DNA of 64,000 nucleotides, from positions 78,754-142,753 of the forward strand of contig JAIUME010000007.1 in assembly GCA_022565695.1 (NCBI GenBank). Direction: 5' to 3'. The stretch is from Alcanivorax sp. Lineage in GTDB: Bacteria; Pseudomonadota; Gammaproteobacteria; Pseudomonadales; Alcanivoracaceae. Numbering within the stretch: the first letter of the stretch is position 1; each line of letters opens with the position of its first letter. Below the pieces are notes generated by a model. It searched no databases and had not been told where the DNA came from. It saw nothing but the letters and a program-made list of their open reading frames with translations. This document shows positions 9,323 through 17,643 of the stretch, piece after piece. The position numbers and the translations under genes were made by a program.

Positions 9323-10585
9323 TTACTCAAGCCGGGGCGGCTGTCCATAGCGGCGCCGCTCTGCTATCCACTCTGTTTGCGTCTGGGCTGCTCGTTCGCC
9401 CTCCATCGCCCCCAGTATCTCGAAGTAATCCTGACGGAAGCGTCCTGCCATCACGGTGTCGCGAGGGTTGATGCGCACCGCATAGACCGTCTGCACATTC
9501 TGGTGATCGAACGCACGCCACTGCTGTTCATCCTTGAGCAGGCTGTAACGATGCCCTTCCAGCGCAGTGATCAACCGCTCGCTGTCGAAACTCCGGGCTC
9601 GCTCTGCCGCGTCACGCCACTGGTACACGATGCTGTAGGCCGACGCCGCTGAGGTGGACGGGTAGGTCTCGTAACGTTCAGCAAAGTCATTCACGAAGGC
9701 CTGGCCCCGTGGATAGTCGTAATGAAACGGCACATTCCAGGTCCAGGGTGCGGCGCCGAGCACGCCGGCCATGATGCCGGGGCCGGCCTGTTCCACCATG
9801 CTCAGGGTCAGGTTCGGCACCACGATCTGCATGCGCCGGGTCAATCCCATCTCGTAAGCCAGCCGCATGGCGGTCACCATCTGGTTGCCGAACAGCACCA
9901 TGACCAGCACCTCGGCATCACTCTCGGCGGCCTCGGCCAGGGCGGCCTGAAGCTGCCGGTAGCGGCCGCCGGGGAAGGGCACCATGGTGCGCCCGTGGTC
10001 TGCCTCATCCTCGGTGTCGGTGAAATGGCGCATGGAGGCTTCCGTGGTATGGCCCCAGGTGTAGTCGGCGGTGATGTAGAAATAGCGCTGGTCGGCAAAG
10101 TGTTCGCGCAGGTGCTGGCCGAGCACCCGCGACGACATCCAGGCGTTGTAGCATTCGCGGAACATGTAGCGGTGGCCGTCTTTCCCGGTGGTGTCATTGG
10201 AATAGGTGAGGGTGCCGAAGTACAGCAGGCCGCGCTCACGGGCCCGCTGCCCGGCCGCGACGGCGACGGCACTGGACGAGCCGCCGAACAACATGCGCGC
10301 GCCCTGGTCGGCGAGCCGGTCCTCATTCTCGGCGGCCTGCGCCGGACGTGACGCGGTATCCGCCTCCAGCAGGGTAACGGGGCGCCCGAGCACGCCGCCG
10401 GCGGCATTGATCTCCTCAATCGCCATCAGCGCACCGCGCATCTGCATCAGGCCTTCTTCGCTGTATTCGCCGCTGCGCGGATAGTTGATGCCGATGGCCA
10501 CCGGTTGCGCCGCGCTGGCAACCAGTGAAAGGAGCAAGGTCAGGCTGGCAAGCAGCGCTGCCAGACCATGGCGGGCGTGGTACAT
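9323..10585 (-). CDS. Periplasmic amide/urea-type binding protein (UrtA/AmiC-like)
   Basis: This 420-residue type I periplasmic binding protein resembles the urea/short-chain amide family (UrtA, FmdD, AmiC). A signal peptide ends near VASAAQP with no lipobox Cys, so the mature protein is expected to be soluble in the periplasm. The core shows the GINYPRSGEYSEEG start, the INAAGGVLGRP motif and FGGSSSAVA, typical of the family. No permease or ATPase genes are next to it, so it is an orphan: either it serves a distant transporter or it works as a sensor subunit. It converges on the hydrolase with a four-base gap. Ligand identity is inferred from family only. Confidence 0.8.
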   Translation of the reverse strand: MYHARHGLAALLASLTLLLSLVASAAQPVAIGINYPRSGEYSEEGLMQMRGALMAIEEINAAGGVLGRPVTLLEADTASRPAQAAENEDRLADQGARMLFGGSSSAVAVAAGQRARERGLLYFGTLTYSNDTTGKDGHRYMFRECYNAWMSSRVLGQHLREHFADQRYFYITADYTWGHTTEASMRHFTDTEDEADHGRTMVPFPGGRYRQLQAALAEAAESDAEVLVMVLFGNQMVTAMRLAYEMGLTRRMQIVVPNLTLSMVEQAGPGIMAGVLGAAPWTWNVPFHYDYPRGQAFVNDFAERYETYPSTSAASAYSIVYQWRDAAERARSFDSERLITALEGHRYSLLKDEQQWRAFDHQNVQTVYAVRINPRDTVMAGRFRQDYFEILGAMEGERAAQTQTEWIAERRRYGQPPRLE

Positions 10586-10604
10586 GAGAGATCCCCCTGT
10601 TCTT

Positions 10605-10637
10605 CTTGTGTCGTGCTCAAGTTGTGTCCGTGCTCAA
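10605..10637. repeat. Tandem 16/17-bp direct repeat upstream of the binding-protein gene
   Basis: Two nearly identical copies of CTTGTGTCGTGCTCAA lie side by side at 10605-10620 and 10621-10637, differing by one inserted C and one substitution. They sit 20-52 bases before the start of the periplasmic binding-protein gene, a position suited to paired regulator binding near the promoter. Confidence 0.5.
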
Positions 10638-10708
10638 CAAGTACCACGCGAGTTTGTGGCGCCAGTATTAGTCATTGGTAGGGGGCGGATCAGAGCAAGC
10701 AGGGGATG

Positions 10709-11659
10709 TCAGGCGATGTCGCCGGGAAAGGCCAGTACGTCGCGGATGCTGTTGGCGCCCAGCTGGCACATCAATAACCGGTCCAGCCCCAGCGCGACGC
10801 CGGCGCAGTCCGGCAGGCCTGCGGTCAGGGCGCCGAGGAGTCGGGGGTCGCCGGTCATGCCTGGCAGGCCCAGGGCGCTGCGGCGTGTCTGGTCGGTCTG
10901 AAAACGTTGCGCCTGTTCGGTGGCATCGGTCAGTTCGTGGTAGCCGTTGGCCAGCTCCATGACACCAGAATAGATTTCAAAGCGTTCGGCCACCGTCTCG
11001 CCATCCGCATCCTGGCTGGTGCGTGCCAGCGCAGCGGCCCAGCCGGGATAGTGGCTGATCACGGTCAGGGTGTTCGCAGGCAGTGCTGCTTCCACGCGGG
11101 TAGCCATCAGGTAGTCCACCAGCGCGGCTCTATCCAGGTCGGCGGGCAAGATGTCGTCACTGGCCTGATATAACTCGGCGAGCGATGCTCGCAGGGGATC
11201 AAGACCGGTGACAGTGCGGAACAGGTCGCGAAAGCGGTGTTGTTGCACTGGCATTCGGGCTGGCGGTTGTACCAGCTGTTGAGTCAGCAAAGCCACCGTT
11301 TCGTCAATCAGCGCCTGCAGGCTGAAGCCGGGACGATACCACTCCAGCAGGGTGAACTCCGGGTTGTGGCGCTGCCCGGTTTCGCCATCACGGAATGCGT
11401 GGCTGATCTGGTAAATCGGGCCACTGCCCGCTGCCAGCAGCCGTTTCATGTGGTATTCCGGCGAGGATTGCAGATGGCCATGACCGGGCACAGCAATGCA
11501 GGGAATATGCGGGTCGGTCACGCCGTGGGCGGCGAGGACCGGGGTGCTGACTTCCATGACGTCGCGGGCGGCGAAGAAGTCGCGGATCGCTGCATACAAC
11601 AACGCCCGAGCCTTGAGGGCCCGGGCGTCGCAAGTGGGTTGCCAGCTGTTGTCAGCCAT
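10709..11659 (-). CDS. epmA: EF-P (R)-beta-lysine ligase
   Basis: EpmA (PoxA/GenX/YjeA) is a lysyl-tRNA synthetase paralogue that attaches (R)-beta-lysine to elongation factor P instead of to tRNA. The protein is only the class II catalytic domain, with no anticodon-binding domain. Motif 2 (FRDGETGQRHNPEFTLLEW) and motif 3 (GVALGLDRLLM) are clear. At 316 residues it is of normal length. Its ATG overlaps the efp stop by one base (TGATG), so translation is probably coupled to that of its protein substrate. The divergent epmB completes the pathway. Confidence 0.96.
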   Translation of the reverse strand: MADNSWQPTCDARALKARALLYAAIRDFFAARDVMEVSTPVLAAHGVTDPHIPCIAVPGHGHLQSSPEYHMKRLLAAGSGPIYQISHAFRDGETGQRHNPEFTLLEWYRPGFSLQALIDETVALLTQQLVQPPARMPVQQHRFRDLFRTVTGLDPLRASLAELYQASDDILPADLDRAALVDYLMATRVEAALPANTLTVISHYPGWAAALARTSQDADGETVAERFEIYSGVMELANGYHELTDATEQAQRFQTDQTRRSALGLPGMTGDPRLLGALTAGLPDCAGVALGLDRLLMCQLGANSIRDVLAFPGDIA

Positions 11660-12228
11660 CAGCCCTTGACGCGGTTGACGTATTCGCCGGTGCGGGTATC
11701 AACCTTGATGATTTCACCGGTCTGCACAAACAAGGGCACGCGCACGGTGGCGCCGGTGCTCAGCTTGGCCGGCTTGCCGCCGGTGCCAGCGGTGTCGCCC
11801 TTGAGGCCGGGGTCGGTTTCAACGATTTCCAGCTCGACGAAGTTCGGTGGGCTGACGGCCAGGGGGGCGCCGTTATAAAGGGTGATGGTGCAGACGTCTT
11901 CTTCTTTCAGCCACTGGATGGCATCGCGTACTGCGGATTCGTCTGCGGGCAGTTGCTCGAAGGATTCCGGGTTCATGAAATGCCAGAACTCGCCGTCGGT
12001 GTAGAGATACTGCATCTCGACGTCCATGACGTCAGCACCTTCCAGGCTCTCACCGGACTTGAAGGTGCGCTCCCAGATCTTGCCGGAACGCAGGTTGCGC
12101 AGACGCACGCGGTTGAAGGCCTGGCCCTTGCCGGGCTTGACGAATTCGTTCTCGACGATGGCGCAGGGATCGCCGTCCAGCATTACTTTCAGGCCGGACT
12201 TGAATTCGTTGGTAGAATAGCTCGCCAT
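11659..12228 (-). CDS. efp: Elongation factor P
   Basis: EF-P enters the ribosome near the E site and relieves stalling at polyproline stretches. The 189-residue protein aligns with E. coli EF-P throughout. The modified lysine is K34 in [11 protein letters not shown], the same number as in E. coli, as expected for beta-lysylation by the adjacent EpmA. The OB-fold domains end with the highly conserved [19 protein letters not shown]-type and VDTRTGEYV segments. I chose the ATG at 12228 because it yields the family N-terminus [10 protein letters not shown]. The 107 bases before it are shared with the divergent epmB and should hold both promoters. Confidence 0.98.
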   Translation of the reverse strand: MASYSTNEFKSGLKVMLDGDPCAIVENEFVKPGKGQAFNRVRLRNLRSGKIWERTFKSGESLEGADVMDVEMQYLYTDGEFWHFMNPESFEQLPADESAVRDAIQWLKEEDVCTITLYNGAPLAVSPPNFVELEIVETDPGLKGDTAGTGGKPAKLSTGATVRVPLFVQTGEIIKVDTRTGEYVNRVKG

Positions 12229-12335
12229 GGTTACACCCACACTGAAACGCGATTAAGGGCGGCAATGATAACGCAGCAAGCTCACAGTTGGCAGACCCTG
12301 CAGCCGGGCAAGGCGCCTGGCCCGGGAGAATCCGT

Positions 12336-13370
12336 ATGACCCGGCCCGGGCCGCAGGGCGGCGACGCGCGTATTCCGGTGCGGCAGGTGGCTCAGAAGGT
12401 GGACTGGCAGCAGGCGCAGGCGGATGTGATCACCGATCCGGGCGAGCTGCTGGCACTGTTGCGGCTGGATGCGGCGGATCTGCCCGCAGCATTACGTGCG
12501 GCGGCAGATTTCCCGCTGCGCGTGCCGCGTGCCTATGCGGCGCGCATGCAGGCCGGTGATGCCCATGACCCCTTGTTGCGACAGGTGTTGACCAGCCCGG
12601 AAGAACTGGCTCCCACGCCTGGCTATGACACAGATCCGCTGGCGGAGGCCGATCACACGCCGGTGCCGGGCATCCTGCACAAATACCATGGCCGGGTGCT
12701 GCTGGTGGTGACCGGCGCGTGTGCCGTGCATTGCCGCTATTGTTTCCGGCGCCACTTCCCCTATCAGTCCCATCTGCCGACGGCTGCCCGTCTGGACGAG
12801 GCGCTGGCGTGGTTGGCCGGGCATACAGATATAGAAGAAGTGATCCTGAGTGGCGGCGACCCCTTGAGCCTGTCTGACCGGCGGCTGCTGGATCTGCTGG
12901 CCAGGCTGGCTGCGATCCCGCATCTGCGTCGGCTGCGTATTCATAGCCGCTTGCCGGTGGTCATTCCTGGCCGCATGACGCCGACACTGGTCTCTGCACT
13001 GGGCGATGCACGCTGGGATAGCGTGCTGGTGCTGCATGCCAACCATGCACAGGAGTTGACTGCGAGCCTGGCGGCGGAAGTGCGGGCGCTGCAGCAGCAG
13101 GGTGTCACGGTGTTGAATCAGGCGGTGCTGCTGCGAGGCGTCAATGACAGCCTGGTTGCTCAGGAAGCCCTGAGTCAGGCGTTGTTCCGGCACGGCATCC
13201 TGCCTTATTACCTGCATCAACTGGACCGGGTGGCTGGGGCCGCGCATTTTTCGGTGCCTGATGATCAGGCCCGGTCGCTGCATCAGGCGCTACGCCACCG
13301 ATTGCCGGGTTATCTGGTGCCGCGTCTGGTCCGGGAAGTGGCTGGCGACTTGTCGAAAACTCCCTTGTGA
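12336..13370 (+). CDS. epmB: EF-P beta-lysylation protein EpmB (lysine 2,3-aminomutase family)
   Basis: EpmB is a radical-SAM, PLP-dependent aminomutase that turns L-lysine into (R)-beta-lysine for EpmA. The radical-SAM cluster motif CxxxCxxC is seen as CAVHCRYC, followed by the SAM-binding SGGDPL loop. The PLP lysine is in the terminal SKTPL, at about K341. The 344-residue protein stops right after that motif, slightly shorter at the C-terminus than the E. coli protein as I remember it. The ATG at 12336 has GGGAGA upstream; an earlier in-frame start adds only non-conserved residues. It is divergent from efp-epmA. Confidence 0.95.
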   Translation: MTRPGPQGGDARIPVRQVAQKVDWQQAQADVITDPGELLALLRLDAADLPAALRAAADFPLRVPRAYAARMQAGDAHDPLLRQVLTSPEELAPTPGYDTDPLAEADHTPVPGILHKYHGRVLLVVTGACAVHCRYCFRRHFPYQSHLPTAARLDEALAWLAGHTDIEEVILSGGDPLSLSDRRLLDLLARLAAIPHLRRLRIHSRLPVVIPGRMTPTLVSALGDARWDSVLVLHANHAQELTASLAAEVRALQQQGVTVLNQAVLLRGVNDSLVAQEALSQALFRHGILPYYLHQLDRVAGAAHFSVPDDQARSLHQALRHRLPGYLVPRLVREVAGDLSKTPL

Positions 13371-13376
13371 TGGGAA

Positions 13377-13400
13377 GGGTGACGGTGAGGGTGACGGTGA
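13377..13400. repeat. Perfect tandem duplication of a 12-bp word
   Basis: GGGTGACGGTGA occurs twice in direct succession just after the epmB stop codon. Each copy itself contains two GGTGA words. It is a small tandem repeat with no evident function and could vary in copy number by slippage. Confidence 0.6.
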
Positions 13401-13465
13401 ACAGCTGATTCATTTCCGGCGTGGCGAGGGCGACCTGGTACGGCGGTCACATTATGACCATTTCG

Positions 13466-13495
13466 TTTACAAAACATACACAACTGCCGTACAGT
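13466..13495 (+). promoter_or_regulatory. Candidate sigma-70 promoter for the PilZ-like gene
   Basis: A TTTACA -35-like box (13466-13471) and a TACAGT -10-like box (13490-13495) are separated by 18 bases, in the only AT-rich patch between epmB and the PilZ-like gene. The predicted transcript would have a leader of about 75 bases. This is a pattern match by eye. Confidence 0.3.
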
Positions 13496-13576
13496 CAAAG
13501 ACGTAGTCCGCAAAAACGAAAAAATATAACAACATGAACATACTCACGATCGAGTATCTGCAAACCGGGGTTTGGC

Positions 13577-15403
13577 ATGGCTTCTGACGCACAACAGATC
13601 CGTCTGAAACTGCCGGATCAGGATCTCCGCACCCTGTCTCTCGGGCATGCGCAGCCGCGCAAATTGCAGACGTGGGTCGAGCAGTTGCCGCTGATGAATA
13701 TGGGCGAGACGTCACGTCAGCTTTATCAGTTCATTCAGGAACTCAATCGGTTGCAAATCGACACGCGCACACGCTTCCAGTTGCTGGAAATCGTGCGCCC
13801 GGTCATTCTTCATGTCAGCGACAGTCTGGGAAAACACTACCTGCGCCAGTCCCTGGTGCTGCCGGACAAGGCGCGACGCGTTGCCGGTCTGGCCCAGGCA
13901 TTGCAGGGACACCTGGCCAGCGGCTACAAGCTGGTTGCGGCGCGCGGCATTCGCAAGGTGAGTGACAAAGAGGTGCGCCAGGCCATTGCCACGGCACTGC
14001 ACCGTGCATTTACCGCGCTGGGCAACACTCTGCTGCGCTGTTATCAGTTGTACTTTCCGACACCGCGTAATGTCTGGCTGGAGCTCCATCAGCTTTATCT
14101 GCTGGCGGAAGCCAACGGGCTGGTGGATATACGTGTCCGCGAACAGCCGGGGCAGGGCGAGGAAGAAACCAGCGTCGGGCAGGCCTATATCCGGACCTTG
14201 CTGCTGGCCACCGCCAAGCCGAATCAGTTGCGTCAGCAAGAATTGGCGATTGTCTCAGAGCTGGCCCGTGAGGCGGCGTCCCTGGTCACGGTGCGCAGTG
14301 CCGCCGGTGAGGATGATCTGTTCGTCTTCGATCTGGAAGTGGATCGCCCGCCAACCTATCGCACCCATGCATCTCTGGCGCGTGGCAGCTGCCGCTTCAT
14401 CGACGCCCGGCCGCTGGTAGAAAATCTTGCGGCACGGCAGCCAGGTCATAATGGAGAGGGGCTGGCGTTGCCGCGCGGTACCAGCGAAGCGCTGTTGATG
14501 CATCTGCAACTGGCCTGGGGTGCGTTGACTGAGCGTGCGTTTTCCCGCATCAGCCAGCGCTTGCCACTGGATATCTGTTTCGGTCTGGGTGCACTGCATT
14601 ATTTTTCTTCCGATGGTGCCGATTTTGCCAGCCAGATTGGCGCGGCGCGCTTGCGGGTGCTGGACGGTGATGGCGACAGTCCGTTTGCGGGGCAGGTGCG
14701 TCGTTCAGCGTCGGCGGGTATGCAGCCCTCCCTGCGCGAAGAGGATGTCTGGAGCCGGTCCGTTGATGGCGGCGGGCGACGCATGGCCGATGATTCCGAA
14801 GGTGTGGAAAGTATCGATATTTCTGGCATTACCGCCGCGGTTCAGGCACGTCAGGCCAGCGATACCCCGGTCCAGCAGTTCGAGAGCTATCGCTGTGAGA
14901 CCGTGAATGTCAGCCCTGGTGGTTACTGCCTGGCCTGGCAAGGCGAGACGCCCTCTCAGTTGCGTACGGGCGAGTTGGTGGGCGTACGGGAACAGGATCA
15001 TCACGAGTGGACGGTCGGCGTGGTGCGTTGGGTCAAGCAGCTGACGCATCAGGGTGCGGAATTCGGCATCGAGTTGTTGGCACCGCGCGCCTTGCCTGCT
15101 GCGGCCCGCGCGTTGAAGAAAACCGGCGATCCGTCAGAATTCATGCGCGTGCTGTTGTTGCCGGAGCTGCATGCCATTGCCCAGGAGGCCACATTGCTGG
15201 TGCCGGCGGTGGGGTTCCAGAGCAGCAGTCGGGTGGAGCTGGTGCGCCAGGGGGTGACTGAGCGTGTGCAGCTGGCTCGGCGTGTCAGCGGCAGTGCCAG
15301 TTTCAGTCAGTTCGAGTTCCGGGGGCAAAGCGTGCCACAAGGTGGCACCGGCAAGAGCGGTAGTGGCGACGATGAGTTTCGCTCCATCTGGTCTTCACTG
15401 TGA
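13577..15403 (+). CDS. Large protein with C-terminal PilZ-like domain, upstream of fimX
   Basis: This 608-residue protein has no signal peptide or membrane segment. The long N-terminal part (about 1-420) is mostly helical and unrecognised. A PilZ-like barrel is suggested near 440-510 by VNVSPGGYC, matching the D/NxSxxG half of the c-di-GMP motif, and by the later GVVRWVKQ ... GAEFGIELL strands. The RxxxR half of the motif is not obvious, so nucleotide binding is uncertain. It lies directly before fimX in the same direction, as I recall for the Pseudomonas orthologue, which suggests a link to type IV pili or c-di-GMP control. Function is otherwise unknown. Confidence 0.7.
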   Translation: MASDAQQIRLKLPDQDLRTLSLGHAQPRKLQTWVEQLPLMNMGETSRQLYQFIQELNRLQIDTRTRFQLLEIVRPVILHVSDSLGKHYLRQSLVLPDKARRVAGLAQALQGHLASGYKLVAARGIRKVSDKEVRQAIATALHRAFTALGNTLLRCYQLYFPTPRNVWLELHQLYLLAEANGLVDIRVREQPGQGEEETSVGQAYIRTLLLATAKPNQLRQQELAIVSELAREAASLVTVRSAAGEDDLFVFDLEVDRPPTYRTHASLARGSCRFIDARPLVENLAARQPGHNGEGLALPRGTSEALLMHLQLAWGALTERAFSRISQRLPLDICFGLGALHYFSSDGADFASQIGAARLRVLDGDGDSPFAGQVRRSASAGMQPSLREEDVWSRSVDGGGRRMADDSEGVESIDISGITAAVQARQASDTPVQQFESYRCETVNVSPGGYCLAWQGETPSQLRTGELVGVREQDHHEWTVGVVRWVKQLTHQGAEFGIELLAPRALPAAARALKKTGDPSEFMRVLLLPELHAIAQEATLLVPAVGFQSSSRVELVRQGVTERVQLARRVSGSASFSQFEFRGQSVPQGGTGKSGSGDDEFRSIWSSL

Positions 15404-15551
15404 GCATTCACAGCAAGACATGTGATGTGTGTCACAATTACGGTGTGACCATAAAGTAGTACGGGCGCCCCGCTTGATTCCGCTCCGGTAGCGGGCAAAA
15501 TGACCGCTGCCAATAACACCCCCGGTGTGGCAAACCGCTTTGAGATCCCGC

Positions 15552-17627
15552 ATGACATATACTCTGGACACTATCCGGCTGTTGATTGCCCATGATTCAC
15601 AGGACGATGCCGAACAGCTGATGAATGCCATGCGTAACGCAGGCAGGGCGACGCGAGCGGAGCTGGTGCTGGGTGAAGATGACTTGCTGCGGGCGCTCAA
15701 ATCCGGCAGCTGGGAGCTGCTGCTGTGCCGCCCTGCGTTCGGGGGTTGCACCCTGGAGCAGGCAATGGCGCACATGCAGCGCCTGGGCAAGGCGGTGCCG
15801 ACCATCGGCCTGGTGGATAACTTCGACGAACAGACCCTGCTTGAATCCATGAAGGCGGGCGCGCGCGCCATTGCGCCAGCGGGCAATCGTGAGCTGATCA
15901 TGCTGTTGGTGGATCAGCAGCTTCAGCATCTGCAGTTGCGCAAGGAGCGTCAGCAGATTGACCTCGCATTGCGTGACGCGGAAAAACGTCTTGCGGTGCT
16001 GATGGACCAGAGTCGCGACGCCATTGCCTACGTTGTGGATGGCATGCACATCCACGCCAACGATACCTACCTCGACATGTTCGGCTATGCCAGCTCGGAT
16101 GATCTGGCCGGTGTGCCGATCATGGACATGGTGTCGGCGGCCGACCATGAAAAACTCAAGAAGCTCCTGCGCAGCCGTGCTCAGGACGAGAGCCAGACCA
16201 ACGAACTCGAATGCCGCGGGGTGACCACCGGCGCGGATGAGTTTGATGCGACGTTTGTTTTCTCTCCCTCGACCTATGACGGGGAAGCCTGTACCCAGAT
16301 CGTGATCCGCAGTGCGGCGGTGGACGAATCTGTGCTGCAGGAAAAACTGGATGAAATGAGCCGCACGGATCAGGTCACCGGCCTCAATAACCGTGGCTGG
16401 TTCATGGAGCAGCTGGATGCGGCGCTGGGTTCAGCGGTAAAGAACGGTCAGATGAGTGCCGTGCTGTATCTGCGCGTGGATCATTTTGAGCAGCACCAGA
16501 GCGCTGTGGGCATAGAGGGCGCCGACGAAGCCCTCCGCCATGTGGCTGACGCACTTCGGGAAGCCCTGGGGGAGTCGTTACCCATGGCCCGCGTTGGCGA
16601 TGAAGATTTCGCCTTGCTGTTGCCGGTGGGCGAGCGCAACGACGCGGCCGGACAGGCAGAGGTGCTGCGTGCTGCGATCGAGACACTGATGCCGCCGGTG
16701 CAAGGGCGCACCCTGCACATGACCGCCAGTGTCGGTGTGGCCTTCGTGCAGGAAGACAGCCGTAATGGCCAGGCGGTGATTACCAAAGCACTGGATTGCT
16801 GCAACAAGGCACAGAAAAAGAACGATCAGCAGGGTAACAGTGTGCATGTGCACGACCCCATGGATGATGTGGCCGCGGGCTCATCGGAAGCCATCGCACT
16901 GTCCATTCGTCAGGCGCTGGAACAGGGCAGCTTCCGGTTGCTTTACCAGCCAATGATGAACATGTCCGATGAAGGTGATCACCTGTTCGAAGTGTTCGTG
17001 CATCTGCCCCAGAAAAATGGCGACGATCTGACACCGGATGCATTCATGCCGGTGGCGGCGGAACATGGCCTGGCCGGCAAGATCGACCGCTGGGTAACGC
17101 TGCATGCAATGCGTGCTGCGGCAGAGCTGAAAACACGGGTCAAGCTGATGATCAACCTCAGCGGCCATTCATTGCAGGAGCCGGATCTGGCGCCCTGGAT
17201 TGGTAAAGCCATCAAGGCGGCGAAGTTCGACGGTAGCCGGCTGTTCTTCCAGCTCACCGAAGCTGATGCCAACAGCTTCCTCAAGCAGGCCCAGACGTTT
17301 GTCGAGCAGATATCGGTGCTGGGCTGCCGCATGTCCATCAGTCGCTTTGCCGGTGGGATCAATCCGTTCAAGCTGTTCGAGCACATCCCGGCGGCGATGG
17401 TGAAATTCGACGGCAGCTTTACCCAGGAGCTGGGCAAGCCGGAGAGCAAACAGAAGTTTGCCGACCTGATCAACACGGCGGCGGGGCAGGGCAAGCTGGT
17501 GATTGTCGGGTTTGTGGAATCCGCACAACAGATGCAGGTGCTGTGGACGATGAATGGCATCCACTATCTGCAGGGGTATTACCTGCAGGCGCCGGGGGCG
17601 AGCCTGCAGGTCAGTCAGGAAGAGTAA
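15552..17627 (+). CDS. fimX: FimX-type degenerate GGDEF/EAL c-di-GMP effector protein
   Basis: FimX binds c-di-GMP through a degenerate EAL domain and promotes type IV pilus assembly and twitching. The architecture matches: a receiver-like domain (about 8-125) lacking the usual acidic phosphorylation pocket, a PAS domain (about 140-255), a GGDEF domain (about 265-425) and an EAL domain (about 440-690). The GGDEF signature is replaced by VGDED (348-352) and EAL by EVF (480-482), so neither cyclase nor phosphodiesterase activity is expected. The ATG at 15552 gives 691 residues, the length I recall for P. aeruginosa FimX. The upstream PilZ-like gene is 148 bases away. Its stop is 16 bases from the convergent serB stop. 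Confidence 0.88.
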   Translation: MTYTLDTIRLLIAHDSQDDAEQLMNAMRNAGRATRAELVLGEDDLLRALKSGSWELLLCRPAFGGCTLEQAMAHMQRLGKAVPTIGLVDNFDEQTLLESMKAGARAIAPAGNRELIMLLVDQQLQHLQLRKERQQIDLALRDAEKRLAVLMDQSRDAIAYVVDGMHIHANDTYLDMFGYASSDDLAGVPIMDMVSAADHEKLKKLLRSRAQDESQTNELECRGVTTGADEFDATFVFSPSTYDGEACTQIVIRSAAVDESVLQEKLDEMSRTDQVTGLNNRGWFMEQLDAALGSAVKNGQMSAVLYLRVDHFEQHQSAVGIEGADEALRHVADALREALGESLPMARVGDEDFALLLPVGERNDAAGQAEVLRAAIETLMPPVQGRTLHMTASVGVAFVQEDSRNGQAVITKALDCCNKAQKKNDQQGNSVHVHDPMDDVAAGSSEAIALSIRQALEQGSFRLLYQPMMNMSDEGDHLFEVFVHLPQKNGDDLTPDAFMPVAAEHGLAGKIDRWVTLHAMRAAAELKTRVKLMINLSGHSLQEPDLAPWIGKAIKAAKFDGSRLFFQLTEADANSFLKQAQTFVEQISVLGCRMSISRFAGGINPFKLFEHIPAAMVKFDGSFTQELGKPESKQKFADLINTAAGQGKLVIVGFVESAQQMQVLWTMNGIHYLQGYYLQAPGASLQVSQEE

Positions 17628-17643
17628 TGTCCGAAAGCAATGC

